DNA of 64,000 bases from Actinomyces marseillensis (lineage in GTDB: Bacteria; Actinomycetota; Actinomycetes; Actinomycetales; Actinomycetaceae): assembly GCF_900155605.1 (NCBI RefSeq), contig NZ_LT707420.1, forward strand, positions 93,685 through 157,684, written 5' to 3'. This document shows positions 44,516 through 52,931 of this stretch, in pieces. The position numbers and the translations under genes are program-made. A model generated the notes under the pieces. The model did no database searches, was not told the DNA's origin, and saw nothing but the letters and a program-made list of their open reading frames with translations. How positions within the stretch are numbered: position 1 is the first letter of the stretch; each line of letters starts with the position of its first letter.

Positions 44516-44558
44516 CGCCGACCCATTTCAATCGTTATCAATTTGTTACATTAGCATG

Positions 44559-46265
44559 CTACAAGGATCGCAGATGCGCAATATCTTTCGTCGGTCGCGA
44601 AATAGGAAGATGAAGAATCTCTAGTCCTTCAACTTGCGAAGCGAGGATCTCTCGAAGCTGGGTAAGCGAGGAAATAGTGCGGGTTTTTACGCCGTATGCC
44701 GCGCCAAGTGCGGAGATATCCGCACGCTGTGAGACCCCGAAATAACGCTCGTACACTCCCGCAGATGCTGTGCGCCCATGCTCGAGGCTCTCAAAGATCG
44801 AACCACCGGAATCATCAAGAACAATTACTCGAAGAGGCGGAAACTTCTCACCGCGAGGCAGCCCCAAACCAGAGGCATCGTGCAAGAAAGTCAGGTCCCC
44901 CATCACCGCAGTCACCCCCGAGTAATCTGCACCTTCAAGGCGCGCGCACGCGCTCGCCCATCCAAGAGCGGTCGAGGTATTGCCATCGATTCCCGCCAGC
45001 CCTCGATTCGACCAGACCTGAGTAGGGCCGCTGGCGTTTTCGTGGCGGTACGCGATGAGGTCAGCGATACGAACCGGGTTGGAAGCCCCGAGGAAAACCC
45101 TTGGACACAGCTGCCACACCATATCCATCACACCAAGCGCGCTCGGAGTATCCCCATAAGAGGCAATGATCTCCTCAATCCCCGCGCGAACTTCTTTCAC
45201 GCGTTCACGCAGCGCCTCAAGTAGGGGAAGTTGGCGGGCCTCGTCCACACAATCATTGTCATGAAGAGATGGCACAACACATGATGCACTTCCGTGCAGA
45301 TCGGGCCACTCACCGTAGGAAGCAACAACCACAACTCGTTTACCCGAGGCGCACACAGCCTGAACCGGACGCGACAAGGTCGGACGCCCCGTCACAATAA
45401 TCTGCTCAAAGCATCCCGTGACCTCTTCATCACCAAGAAGCGTCTGCTGGAAAGGAATACGTACATCTTCAGGAACACCGGTCACCATTGGCTCGGCAAA
45501 AACCGGAACCCGCGAGCGAGCGGCCCACTCAAGCACTGCTTCCTCAGCTCCCTGTCCCGCAATGACGACAGTCGCTCGCGCTGGATCAAGAATGTTCTCA
45601 CTGAGGGGATCGCGAAAAAATTGCGCGGGATAGACCGCTCCCTCAGCGCGCCGGTTTCCTTCATGGGCCTCGCACACACTCTCGGTCTGGAAATCTTCGG
45701 GAACCAGCGGATCACGGAATTCACAATTGATATGAACGGGGCCAGGAGTACCGCTCGGCGCGCCTGCGCTTGCCGCAAGCGCGCGGCACATGCGATCAGG
45801 GACACTCCCCAGTTCTTCTCTCGCGGTCGAGAAGTTCCACTCCCCCACGACGTGAGGCGAGAAAAGTCCCTGCTGCGTCATAGTTTGCGAGGCCCCAACT
45901 CCGTGCAGGTCGACGGGGCGATCGGCGCTGATGGCCAGCAGTGGGACGCGGGAGTAGTGGGCCTCGACAATCGCGGGATAGAGCTCGGCAACTGCACTTC
46001 CCGAGGTCGTGATGACGCAGGCGCGCGCAGGGCCTCGTCGCTGCGAAGCACTCGCATCAAGGTTCAATCCCAAGGCGAAGAAGGCAGCGGAGCGTTCGTC
46101 GAGCCTGACGTGAACTCGAATCGGGCTCTTTGCCTGCGCTTCTAGGCACGCAAGAGCATAGGCGAAAGGAGCATTTCGCGATCCAGGACAGTACACGAAG
46201 TCGCGGACTCCGCCCGCGATGAGGGAGTCAATGATGCCGTGCGCTAGAGCTTGTGATGGGAACAT
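44559..46265 (-). CDS. menD: 2-succinyl-5-enolpyruvyl-6-hydroxy-3-cyclohexene-1-carboxylate synthase
   Basis: A thiamine diphosphate enzyme joining isochorismate and 2-oxoglutarate, the first committed menaquinone step. The 568-residue protein has DFVYCPGSRNAPFAYAL, RLDERSAAFFALGL (the catalytic Glu region), ACVITTSGSAVAELYPAIVEAH, IDGNTSTALGWASA, and the ThDP motif GDLTFLHDASGL with the expected Asp. ATG 46265 is chosen; an ATG at 46337 lies inside menC. It begins eleven bases after the menC stop and a palindrome TAGCATGCTA overlaps its stop. Confidence 0.95.
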   Translation of the reverse strand: MFPSQALAHGIIDSLIAGGVRDFVYCPGSRNAPFAYALACLEAQAKSPIRVHVRLDERSAAFFALGLNLDASASQRRGPARACVITTSGSAVAELYPAIVEAHYSRVPLLAISADRPVDLHGVGASQTMTQQGLFSPHVVGEWNFSTAREELGSVPDRMCRALAASAGAPSGTPGPVHINCEFRDPLVPEDFQTESVCEAHEGNRRAEGAVYPAQFFRDPLSENILDPARATVVIAGQGAEEAVLEWAARSRVPVFAEPMVTGVPEDVRIPFQQTLLGDEEVTGCFEQIIVTGRPTLSRPVQAVCASGKRVVVVASYGEWPDLHGSASCVVPSLHDNDCVDEARQLPLLEALRERVKEVRAGIEEIIASYGDTPSALGVMDMVWQLCPRVFLGASNPVRIADLIAYRHENASGPTQVWSNRGLAGIDGNTSTALGWASACARLEGADYSGVTAVMGDLTFLHDASGLGLPRGEKFPPLRVIVLDDSGGSIFESLEHGRTASAGVYERYFGVSQRADISALGAAYGVKTRTISSLTQLREILASQVEGLEILHLPISRPTKDIAHLRSL

Positions 46266-46275
46266 GTCTTTTCTT

Positions 46276-47337
46276 CTAGTGATAGTGCGCCATTTCAGTA
46301 ATGCGCTCAGCCCAGGACTGAGTAAGAGAGCTGTCAATAGGTGCTTCGCTCACCAAAGCTTCGTTCAAGGAAAGTTCGGATGGAATCATGCACCCGTCGT
46401 GGATGAGCGCGGGGGTGAGCGCGGTGTCTGCTGCAAGCAGATTAGCCGTCCCCAGCCCACACGGCCGTGGTGCCTGATCCAGAGCACATGCCACTCGCGC
46501 CGCATAATCCAAGCCGAAGCTGGTCTCGAGTGCCGAAGAGATCACCACTGGCATGGGGAGTTCTTCAACAAGGAGAGTAACCGCACGTCCTCCGCCTAGG
46601 GGCGCGATCTTAATGACGGCCACATCCGCTGCTTCTAGACGCGCGACGTTGAGGGGGTCTTCCGCGCGACGAATCGATTCATCTGCAGCGATGGGAACGT
46701 CTTGTTTTCGTCGCACCCATGCGAGGTCTTCAACTGCCATGCAGGGTTGTTCAACGTACTCAAGTCCGCCCACTGCCCCGGCTGCACGATTCAAACGCGC
46801 AATCCACGTCAGGGCATTCTCCCGGTCCCATGCCCCATTGGCATCGACACGCACCCGTGCGGATGACCCGTGTCGTTCAGCTAACGCCTCGGCGACTGCC
46901 TCAACGCGCCTGCAATCACGCTCAAGATCGGAACGCGCATCGGCGACCTTCACTTTCGCACTCGTCCACTGAGGAGCATCGAGTATCCTCTGGCGCGCAG
47001 CATCGGCTGCGATCACCGGAATCGTCACATTGAGGGGGACCCGTGATCGACGAGGCCGCGGCGAGGCAATGCGCGCAGCCTCCAATGCGCTGGCAAGCCA
47101 AACAGCAGATTCCTGGGGGTCGTAATCCCAAAACGGAGCACACTCTCCCCAGCCCTCTTCGCCATGGATGAGAAGGCCTTCGCGCACATCAATCCCTCGA
47201 AAACGCACACGCATAGGGATTGAATAGACGAGCACTCGATCAATCCCGTCGAGTACGCGTCGCGCGTCGGAAGGTAGTTGCTCAAGAGAGAGTTCGTGCA
47301 GACGGAGAGGCGAAGCATCCGCATGCGTCTTCTCCAC
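46276..47337 (-). CDS. menC: o-Succinylbenzoate synthase
   Basis: An enolase-superfamily dehydratase of menaquinone synthesis, 353 residues. Visible catalytic parts: a KVKVAD motif with the catalytic Lys, RVDANGAWDRENAL (metal Asp), EYVEQPC (metal Glu), and AADESIRR (metal Asp) with a downstream KIAPLGG (second Lys). The start is GTG at 47337 with AAGGG upstream. It begins only eleven bases after the GH42 beta-galactosidase stop, so it is likely transcribed from the glycan operon. Confidence 0.93.
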   Translation of the reverse strand: MEKTHADASPLRLHELSLEQLPSDARRVLDGIDRVLVYSIPMRVRFRGIDVREGLLIHGEEGWGECAPFWDYDPQESAVWLASALEAARIASPRPRRSRVPLNVTIPVIAADAARQRILDAPQWTSAKVKVADARSDLERDCRRVEAVAEALAERHGSSARVRVDANGAWDRENALTWIARLNRAAGAVGGLEYVEQPCMAVEDLAWVRRKQDVPIAADESIRRAEDPLNVARLEAADVAVIKIAPLGGGRAVTLLVEELPMPVVISSALETSFGLDYAARVACALDQAPRPCGLGTANLLAADTALTPALIHDGCMIPSELSLNEALVSEAPIDSSLTQSWAERITEMAHYH

Positions 47338-47348
47338 TATGCGATCCC

Positions 47349-49508
47349 TTATCTCTCAACGACTAATGCTGAACGCGGAGCCAGGACCACGTGTCCCGTG
47401 CATTCACTTCCGCTGAGAAGATCTTTGCCCACAATCCCGCTCAGTTCAACTGCACGATCGGAATGGTTGAGGAGGAAGAGGAAGCCCTCGCGTTCCTGTG
47501 CCTCAACTCCTCGAGGAAGATCGGGGAACACGGGGAGAATTCGCGCGTAGCTCGCCCACATGCGTACAAGGACCGATCGCGAAAGTGCATCGAAATCGGC
47601 TGCGGCATACCACACCGAGCCCTGACCAACTCGGTTTCGGCTCAGTGCGCACGCTCCCGCTAGGTCAACTCCGCCGCCTCGGCCATCAAAGTAGGCCACG
47701 CACTCAACGCCGGCCGAGGAATTTCCTTCGCCGAGGCCTCGCCACTCATGTTCGCCCACGGGCACGATCTTTTCGGCCCAGCGTCCCGAGCGCAGGTCTT
47801 TGGCAGCGTCTCCAACCAGCTCGATGGTTCGCTTGAGAGCCTCGTTGTCGGTATCGATTCCGCACCAGTTCAGGGCAGCGGGAGTTTCTACGGCACCGGA
47901 AATCCTGTAAGCAGTGCTCTCGCGAGCATCGTAAGTGCGCCCCTGAGAGGGGCCGGTCAAGGTCGAGTGTTCGACAACCTTCACTCCGGTAAGGTCTGCA
48001 AGAGAGCCCAAGTACCCGCCCAAAATAGCGCCGCACTGGCTGTCCACAACGGCGCTCGGGGCGGTGATAACTACCTGCGAGCCGCGCTCGGCGGCAATGC
48101 GCAACGAGTGCGCCATATTGGAGTAGTCGATAAAGACTGCCGGCACAACAATGAGATCGTAGGAAGTGAAGTCGTTATCAACGCCCACAACATCGGTCGC
48201 AATTCCTGCTTCCCACAGGCTTTGATGCCAGGCTCGAGCAGGACCAAAGAATCCCCATGAGTCAAGACCGTTTTCACTGTTGATCGGCCCCAAGGCGAAG
48301 CCCCTGGCCCATTCGCTTTCCCAGTCGATGACGACAGCGGCGCGGGACGTCATACGTGAGCCTGCGACGGGCGACAGGCGCTTGAGAGCCTGTCCGGTTT
48401 CTACGACGTCCCTCCAGATCGGCGAGTTCTCACCCGAATGCGGGACCATTCCAGAGTGGAAGGTCTCCGAGCCTTTTGCGGATTGACGCCACTGGAATTG
48501 GAGGATTCCATCCGCACCGTGCGCCATGCGAGCAATGGACCACAGAAGGAATTGTCCGGGCCGCTTTGGGGAGTTCTGGGGACGCCACTGGACGGCACCG
48601 GGGGCTTGCTCCATGAGCAGCCAGGGGCTTCCCCCAGACAGGCCTCGCATGACGTCTCCCTGCCAAGCGATCTCGTGCGCACCTTGGGGGTCCGCAGGGT
48701 CCGGGTAGGAATCATCAGAGATCACATCAAGGCATGGTGCCCACGCGCGATAGTTGACGAAGGGGAAAGTCCCCATGAAGTTCGTGGTGATCGGGCGATC
48801 GCTGTAGCGACGGATTACGTCGCGCTCGTGAATCATCAGGTTTCGTAGCGCCCAGTCACTGAAACGACGCCAATCGAGCATCTGCGACGGGTTGTGGAAA
48901 GTCGGCATCGCACGCGGGGGCTGAATCTGCGCAATATCGGTGTAAGTCTGGGACCAAAATGCCGTTCCCCAGGCGTGATTGATCGCTTCGATAGTGCCGT
49001 AGCGCTCCAGCAGCCACTGACGGAAAGCTTGCGCAGATTCCTCGTCGAAGCTCTCCCAGGTATGGCAGCCATATTCGTTGGAAATGTGCCACATGACGAC
49101 GCCCGGGTGATCGCCGAAACGACGAGCCATGGCCTCGGTCAGCGCACAGGCCTTTTGGGAGAAAAGCGCGCTAGAAGGGTTGTACTGTTGGCGCGATCCA
49201 AAGCCCAAGCGCACGCCTCGAGAATCGACGGGAAGTGTCTGGGGATAGCGCTGCGCCATCCAGGCCGGAGGGGAAGCAGTCCCATTGGCCAGATCCACGC
49301 TAATGCCGGCATTGTGGAGCTGGTCAATGAGGTCTGCTAGCCAATCGAGGTCGTAGTGACCTTCTTCGGGTTCAAGGGATGCCCACGAGAAGATTCCCAG
49401 AGATATCAGAGTGACTCCGGCCTCGACCATGCGTTCAATGTCGCACAGGTTGGTCTCGCGGTCCCACTGTTCAGGGTTCCAATCGCCCCCGTAGGCAATC
49501 CCTTCCAT
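47349..49508 (-). CDS. Beta-galactosidase, glycoside hydrolase family 42, cytoplasmic
   Basis: Removes terminal beta-galactose from oligosaccharides. The 719-residue protein starts MEGIAYGGDWNPEQW, has TLISLGIFSWASLEPEEG, ISNEYGCH (acid/base Glu) and WLLMEQAPG (nucleophile Glu), the hallmarks of GH42. There is no signal peptide. ATG 49508 is preferred to an upstream start at 49646, which would lie inside the permease gene; AAAGGA is upstream. GH42 enzymes of bifidobacteria often act on beta-1,3/1,6-galactosides of milk or mucin type, consistent with its place behind the sugar importer. Confidence 0.93.
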   Translation of the reverse strand: MEGIAYGGDWNPEQWDRETNLCDIERMVEAGVTLISLGIFSWASLEPEEGHYDLDWLADLIDQLHNAGISVDLANGTASPPAWMAQRYPQTLPVDSRGVRLGFGSRQQYNPSSALFSQKACALTEAMARRFGDHPGVVMWHISNEYGCHTWESFDEESAQAFRQWLLERYGTIEAINHAWGTAFWSQTYTDIAQIQPPRAMPTFHNPSQMLDWRRFSDWALRNLMIHERDVIRRYSDRPITTNFMGTFPFVNYRAWAPCLDVISDDSYPDPADPQGAHEIAWQGDVMRGLSGGSPWLLMEQAPGAVQWRPQNSPKRPGQFLLWSIARMAHGADGILQFQWRQSAKGSETFHSGMVPHSGENSPIWRDVVETGQALKRLSPVAGSRMTSRAAVVIDWESEWARGFALGPINSENGLDSWGFFGPARAWHQSLWEAGIATDVVGVDNDFTSYDLIVVPAVFIDYSNMAHSLRIAAERGSQVVITAPSAVVDSQCGAILGGYLGSLADLTGVKVVEHSTLTGPSQGRTYDARESTAYRISGAVETPAALNWCGIDTDNEALKRTIELVGDAAKDLRSGRWAEKIVPVGEHEWRGLGEGNSSAGVECVAYFDGRGGGVDLAGACALSRNRVGQGSVWYAAADFDALSRSVLVRMWASYARILPVFPDLPRGVEAQEREGFLFLLNHSDRAVELSGIVGKDLLSGSECTGHVVLAPRSALVVER

Positions 49509-49521
49509 TCTCGCGTCCTTT

Positions 49522-50430
49522 CTATCCCTTGACGGAGCCGGCAGCCAGGCCCGATTGCCAGTACTTCTGCAAGCCAAGGAATAGCACGATGAGCGGCAAA
49601 ACGCCCAAGAGCGCGCCCAGCATGACTGCGCCCTTTTGAGGAGCAAAGTAACTCATCATTCCGTACAAGCCCAAAGTGACAGGCTTGAGTTCGGGAGTGG
49701 ATACCATCATCAAGGGCAAGAGGAAGTTGTTCCAGGTTGCCACGAAGATGAAGAGGAAGATCGTCACCATTGCCGGCGCCAGTAGACGCAAGACAATCGT
49801 GAAAAAGACTCGAGCTTCTGAGGCCCCATCGATGCGCGCGGCCTCGATGAGCTCTGTCGGAACCGAAGAATCCGCATAGACCCGGCCAAGGAACACACCG
49901 AAGGGAGACACACAGCTGGGAATGAGGATCGCCCAGACCGTATCGGTCAGACCCAGGTTATGGAAGACCACGTACAGAGGAATCGTGAGCAGGGCGACCG
50001 GCATCAGCAGTCCGGCCATAATCAAAGCCATCGAGACATTACGTCCCGGGAAAACAAACTTTGCCATCGCGTATCCTGCGGCAACCGAGATCAGGGTTCC
50101 AATGACGCCAGCAGTCGTTGAATAGAAGAGGGAGTTGAGCACCCAGCGCCAGAAGAGGCCTTGAGTCCAGCCCATAAGCTTCGTGTAGTTGTCCGCCAGC
50201 TCAAAGTGACCAAACCAGAAGCCATTAGTAGAAACGAGATCTGCGTTCGACTTCGTTGCCGAGAACATCACCCAGATGATCGGCAGGATGAAGTAAACCA
50301 TGGTGATCGTCAGCGCAACGATGGTGGCGATCCGAGCAAGCTTCTTGGGAGCAAGGGTGCGCGGGGGCATTCCTTCAATCGAAACGCGGTATTCGCGTCC
50401 GTCAGGCAGTGTGCGAGTGGGAGTTGTCAT
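49522..50430 (-). CDS. Sugar ABC transporter permease (MalG type)
   Basis: A 302-residue inner-membrane permease of the carbohydrate uptake-1 family, six hydrophobic segments. The EAA loop is ELIEAARIDGASEARVFFTIVLRLLAPA. Its ATG at 50430 overlaps the partner permease stop by four bases. Starts further up lie inside the partner gene. No ATPase gene is in the cluster, as in many actinobacterial systems that share one MsiK-like ATPase. Confidence 0.92.
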   Translation of the reverse strand: MTTPTRTLPDGREYRVSIEGMPPRTLAPKKLARIATIVALTITMVYFILPIIWVMFSATKSNADLVSTNGFWFGHFELADNYTKLMGWTQGLFWRWVLNSLFYSTTAGVIGTLISVAAGYAMAKFVFPGRNVSMALIMAGLLMPVALLTIPLYVVFHNLGLTDTVWAILIPSCVSPFGVFLGRVYADSSVPTELIEAARIDGASEARVFFTIVLRLLAPAMVTIFLFIFVATWNNFLLPLMMVSTPELKPVTLGLYGMMSYFAPQKGAVMLGALLGVLPLIVLFLGLQKYWQSGLAAGSVKG

Positions 50431-51359
50431 CGCAGAGTCTTCCTTTGCAAGAGCGCGTAGATCACGGCAAGTCCGCCAGCAACCAGTGCCATCACGATTG
50501 AGATTGCCGAGGCCGGGCCATCGCCACCGGGCGAGATAGTTCCGAACATGGTGTTGTAGGCCATCATCATCGGCGTGTAGGCATTGCCCATCCACCCATT
50601 TGCAGACTGCATAACTGCGGGTTCATTGAAGAGCTGAATTGTGCCGATGATGGAGAGCAAGACTGCCAGGAGGGCAGCTCCGGAGACCATAGGGATCTTA
50701 ATTTGGCGCACAATCTGCCAAGAGGAAGCGCCGTCGAGACGTGCGGCCTCGTACAGCTCATGGGGCACTGCTTGCAGCGCTGCCAGGAAGATCAGCATGT
50801 TGTAACCGGTGTAGGTCCACGTCGTCATATTTGCCATCGAGGCGAGGATTGGGGCGCCTGCGGCCATGAAGTCAATGTGGATTCCAAGGGAATCAAAGAA
50901 CTTAACGATCGGGGAAAGCTCAGGGGTGTAGATGTAGAGCCAGACCATTGCGGCAACAATGCCGGGGATTGCAAATGGCAGGAAGTAGCTCAGTCGGAAG
51001 ACACCAACGCGACGGATCAGGAATGAGTCCAAAACAAGAGCCAGAACAAGAGCCGAGATGATCATGATCGGGATCTGGAAGGCCGCATAAACAACGACTC
51101 GCCCCATGCCGGACCAGAATTGTCCGGACGTGATCACCATGGTGAAGTTTTCGAGGCCGACGAATTGATTTTTAAGTTCGCCGCCGCCGTACAGGCCTCC
51201 GCCACTTGCGACCTGACGGAAGAAGGACTGGTAGATTGCCACACAAATCGGAACGGCAAAAACCAAGAGGAACATAATGAAGAATGGGGCCATGAAGGCC
51301 CATCCGGTACGCGCATCGTGCCGCTCTCTGATACGCCGGTTTTGAATGTCTGACTGCAT
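50427..51359 (-). CDS. Sugar ABC transporter permease (MalF type)
   Basis: A 310-residue permease partner with hydrophobic segments from residue 20 onward and the EAA loop ELYEAARLDGASSWQIVRQIKIPM. It begins at ATG 51359, about 100 bases after the binding-protein gene; a hairpin fills part of the gap. With the MalG-type partner it forms the membrane channel for the glycan importer. Confidence 0.92.
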   Translation of the reverse strand: MQSDIQNRRIRERHDARTGWAFMAPFFIMFLLVFAVPICVAIYQSFFRQVASGGGLYGGGELKNQFVGLENFTMVITSGQFWSGMGRVVVYAAFQIPIMIISALVLALVLDSFLIRRVGVFRLSYFLPFAIPGIVAAMVWLYIYTPELSPIVKFFDSLGIHIDFMAAGAPILASMANMTTWTYTGYNMLIFLAALQAVPHELYEAARLDGASSWQIVRQIKIPMVSGAALLAVLLSIIGTIQLFNEPAVMQSANGWMGNAYTPMMMAYNTMFGTISPGGDGPASAISIVMALVAGGLAVIYALLQRKTLR

Positions 51360-51408
51360 GTATCAATCACCCTCGATTGCTGGCAGATTGTGGACTTTAA
51401 ACACGGTA

Positions 51409-51442
51409 GGGGTGTGGTTCCTCAGCGGAGAAACCACACCCC
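51409..51442 (-). terminator. Intra-operon hairpin between binding-protein and permease genes
   Basis: A perfect 11-base stem (51409-51419 with 51432-51442) lies just after the binding-protein stop. The minus strand beyond it has only a weak T run. Partial termination or 3'-end protection would raise binding-protein levels over permeases; the sialic acid operon has the same layout at 14522-14579. Confidence 0.7.
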
Positions 51443-51457
51443 CTCCGCGATTAGCGC

Positions 51458-52786
51458 TTACTCAGCGACGGGAAGGTTTCCGTCCTTGAGCGCCTTCACG
51501 GACTGCGTCTGAGCAGCCTTGAAGATGTCGATCACCTTGCCGGAGCCATCACCAGCTGCGGTTGCAGCCTTGGCCATGGGATCGCCGAGGGTCGAGAAGA
51601 AGGGGATGTAGGGGAAGTCGGGGGCCAGGTTGGCGTTTGCCTTCGACAGTTCAGCGAAGACATCCTGTCCACCGTAGAATTCCTTGACCGAATCCGGGGT
51701 CTTCATGGTGCCGGTCGTGGTTGCAACGACCAGGCCCTGGGAGACCAGAGCGTCAACCTGGGTGTTCAGCCAGTTGTTGAACTCCATGGCGCCCTTGGGG
51801 TTCGAGCAGCCCTTCATGACTGCAACGCCGGAACCGCCGTCGGGGCCGGTCAGCGCGCCCTTGCCGAAGTCAGGGAGCTGAGCAACTGCCCATTCACCCT
51901 TGTTGTCGGTCTTCTCCAGATCACCGGAGATGAGCGGTGCTTCCCATGCGGCACCGATGCTGCCGATCAGGGTCTTGTCGGTCAGAGCCTTTGTGAAGGA
52001 ATCTCCCCAGCGCTCTGCGACGAGAGTGGTCTTGTCATCGAGCATCGACTGCCAGAAGTCTGCCACGGTCTTGGCGGACGCATCGTCGATCTTGACGGTC
52101 CACTTATCGTTTTCAGCCTTGTACCAAACACCGCCTGCTGCAGCTGCCTGAGCGGACAGGCTGTAGCGCGACTCGTCAGCCTCGAAAGCAGAGATGTACT
52201 TGCCCTTAGCTGCTGCGATCTTGGCAGCGGCCTTGAACTCTTCGAGGTTGGTGGGAACCTTGATTCCCAGCTTCTCGAACTCAGCCTTGTTGTAGTAGTA
52301 AACAAGCGGGCCGGTGTCCTGGGGCAGGCCGTAGTACTTTCCACCCACGCCAACCTGCGAGAAGGCGCCAGCGGAGTAGTTGGCCTTGTACTCGTTGGCG
52401 TACTGGGTAACGTCTTCCAGCAGGCCCTTGGTGAACATCTCGGGGATTTCTGCATAGCCTAGCTGCGCCAAGCAAGGTCCGGAACCGGCCTTGACGTCGG
52501 TCTCGAGCTTCTTGATCATTTCGTTGGCCTTGCCATCGAACTTGACCGCCTCAACCGGGGTGTCAGGGTGCTCCTTGTTCCACTGCTCAGCGAGAGCCGA
52601 GATCTTGGTCATTCCCTCACCGTCCGGCAGACGGTGCAGGTAGGTGATGGTCGCTGCCTTATCAGCAGATGCCGAAGAGCTTGCGGTGCTGTCAGTCTTC
52701 GCGCCCGAACCCGAGCACGCAGTCAAACCCATCGCAGCAACTGACATGAGCGCAACAACGCTCATGGAGCGGCGTGACATGTGCAT
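51458..52786 (-). CDS. Extracellular sugar-binding lipoprotein (glycan ABC transporter)
   Basis: A 442-residue family 1 solute-binding lipoprotein. It has a short basic start (MHMSRRS), a hydrophobic stretch and the lipobox GLTAC followed by a Ser/Ala tether. The mature part has ITYLHRLPDGEGMTKISALAEQWNKEHP and GLPQDTGPLVYYYNKAEFEKLG, as in oligosaccharide-binding proteins. ATG 52786 is chosen since GGAGAGGG lies about eight bases ahead; ATG 52843 has none. The likely ligand, from context, is galacto-N-biose or lacto-N-biose; the bound sugar is not visible in the sequence. Confidence 0.9.
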   Translation of the reverse strand: MHMSRRSMSVVALMSVAAMGLTACSGSGAKTDSTASSSASADKAATITYLHRLPDGEGMTKISALAEQWNKEHPDTPVEAVKFDGKANEMIKKLETDVKAGSGPCLAQLGYAEIPEMFTKGLLEDVTQYANEYKANYSAGAFSQVGVGGKYYGLPQDTGPLVYYYNKAEFEKLGIKVPTNLEEFKAAAKIAAAKGKYISAFEADESRYSLSAQAAAAGGVWYKAENDKWTVKIDDASAKTVADFWQSMLDDKTTLVAERWGDSFTKALTDKTLIGSIGAAWEAPLISGDLEKTDNKGEWAVAQLPDFGKGALTGPDGGSGVAVMKGCSNPKGAMEFNNWLNTQVDALVSQGLVVATTTGTMKTPDSVKEFYGGQDVFAELSKANANLAPDFPYIPFFSTLGDPMAKAATAAGDGSGKVIDIFKAAQTQSVKALKDGNLPVAE

Positions 52787-52821
52787 GTTATTCCCTCTCC
52801 GTTGTGGGACGTTTACAAAGT

Positions 52822-52885
52822 TGACACCTTTTGTCAGCTTCATCCATTGCTCTCTTATGCTAACTCACAGAGAAGATGTCTGACA
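52822..52885 (-). promoter_or_regulatory. Regulatory region of the glycan transporter operon
   Basis: Upstream of the binding-protein start there is TGTCTGACA (52877-52885), the same core as in the sialic acid promoter at 16244-16254. A second inverted repeat, TGACA(5 bases)TGTCA, lies at 52822-52836. A possible -10, TAGCAT on the minus strand, lies between them (about 52860-52855). A common repressor for both glycan clusters is the simplest reading but is unproven. Confidence 0.45.
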
Positions 52886-52931
52886 CATTTTTAACCTGTG
52901 ACTATGCAATTAGTTGATTACGATTTGATAA

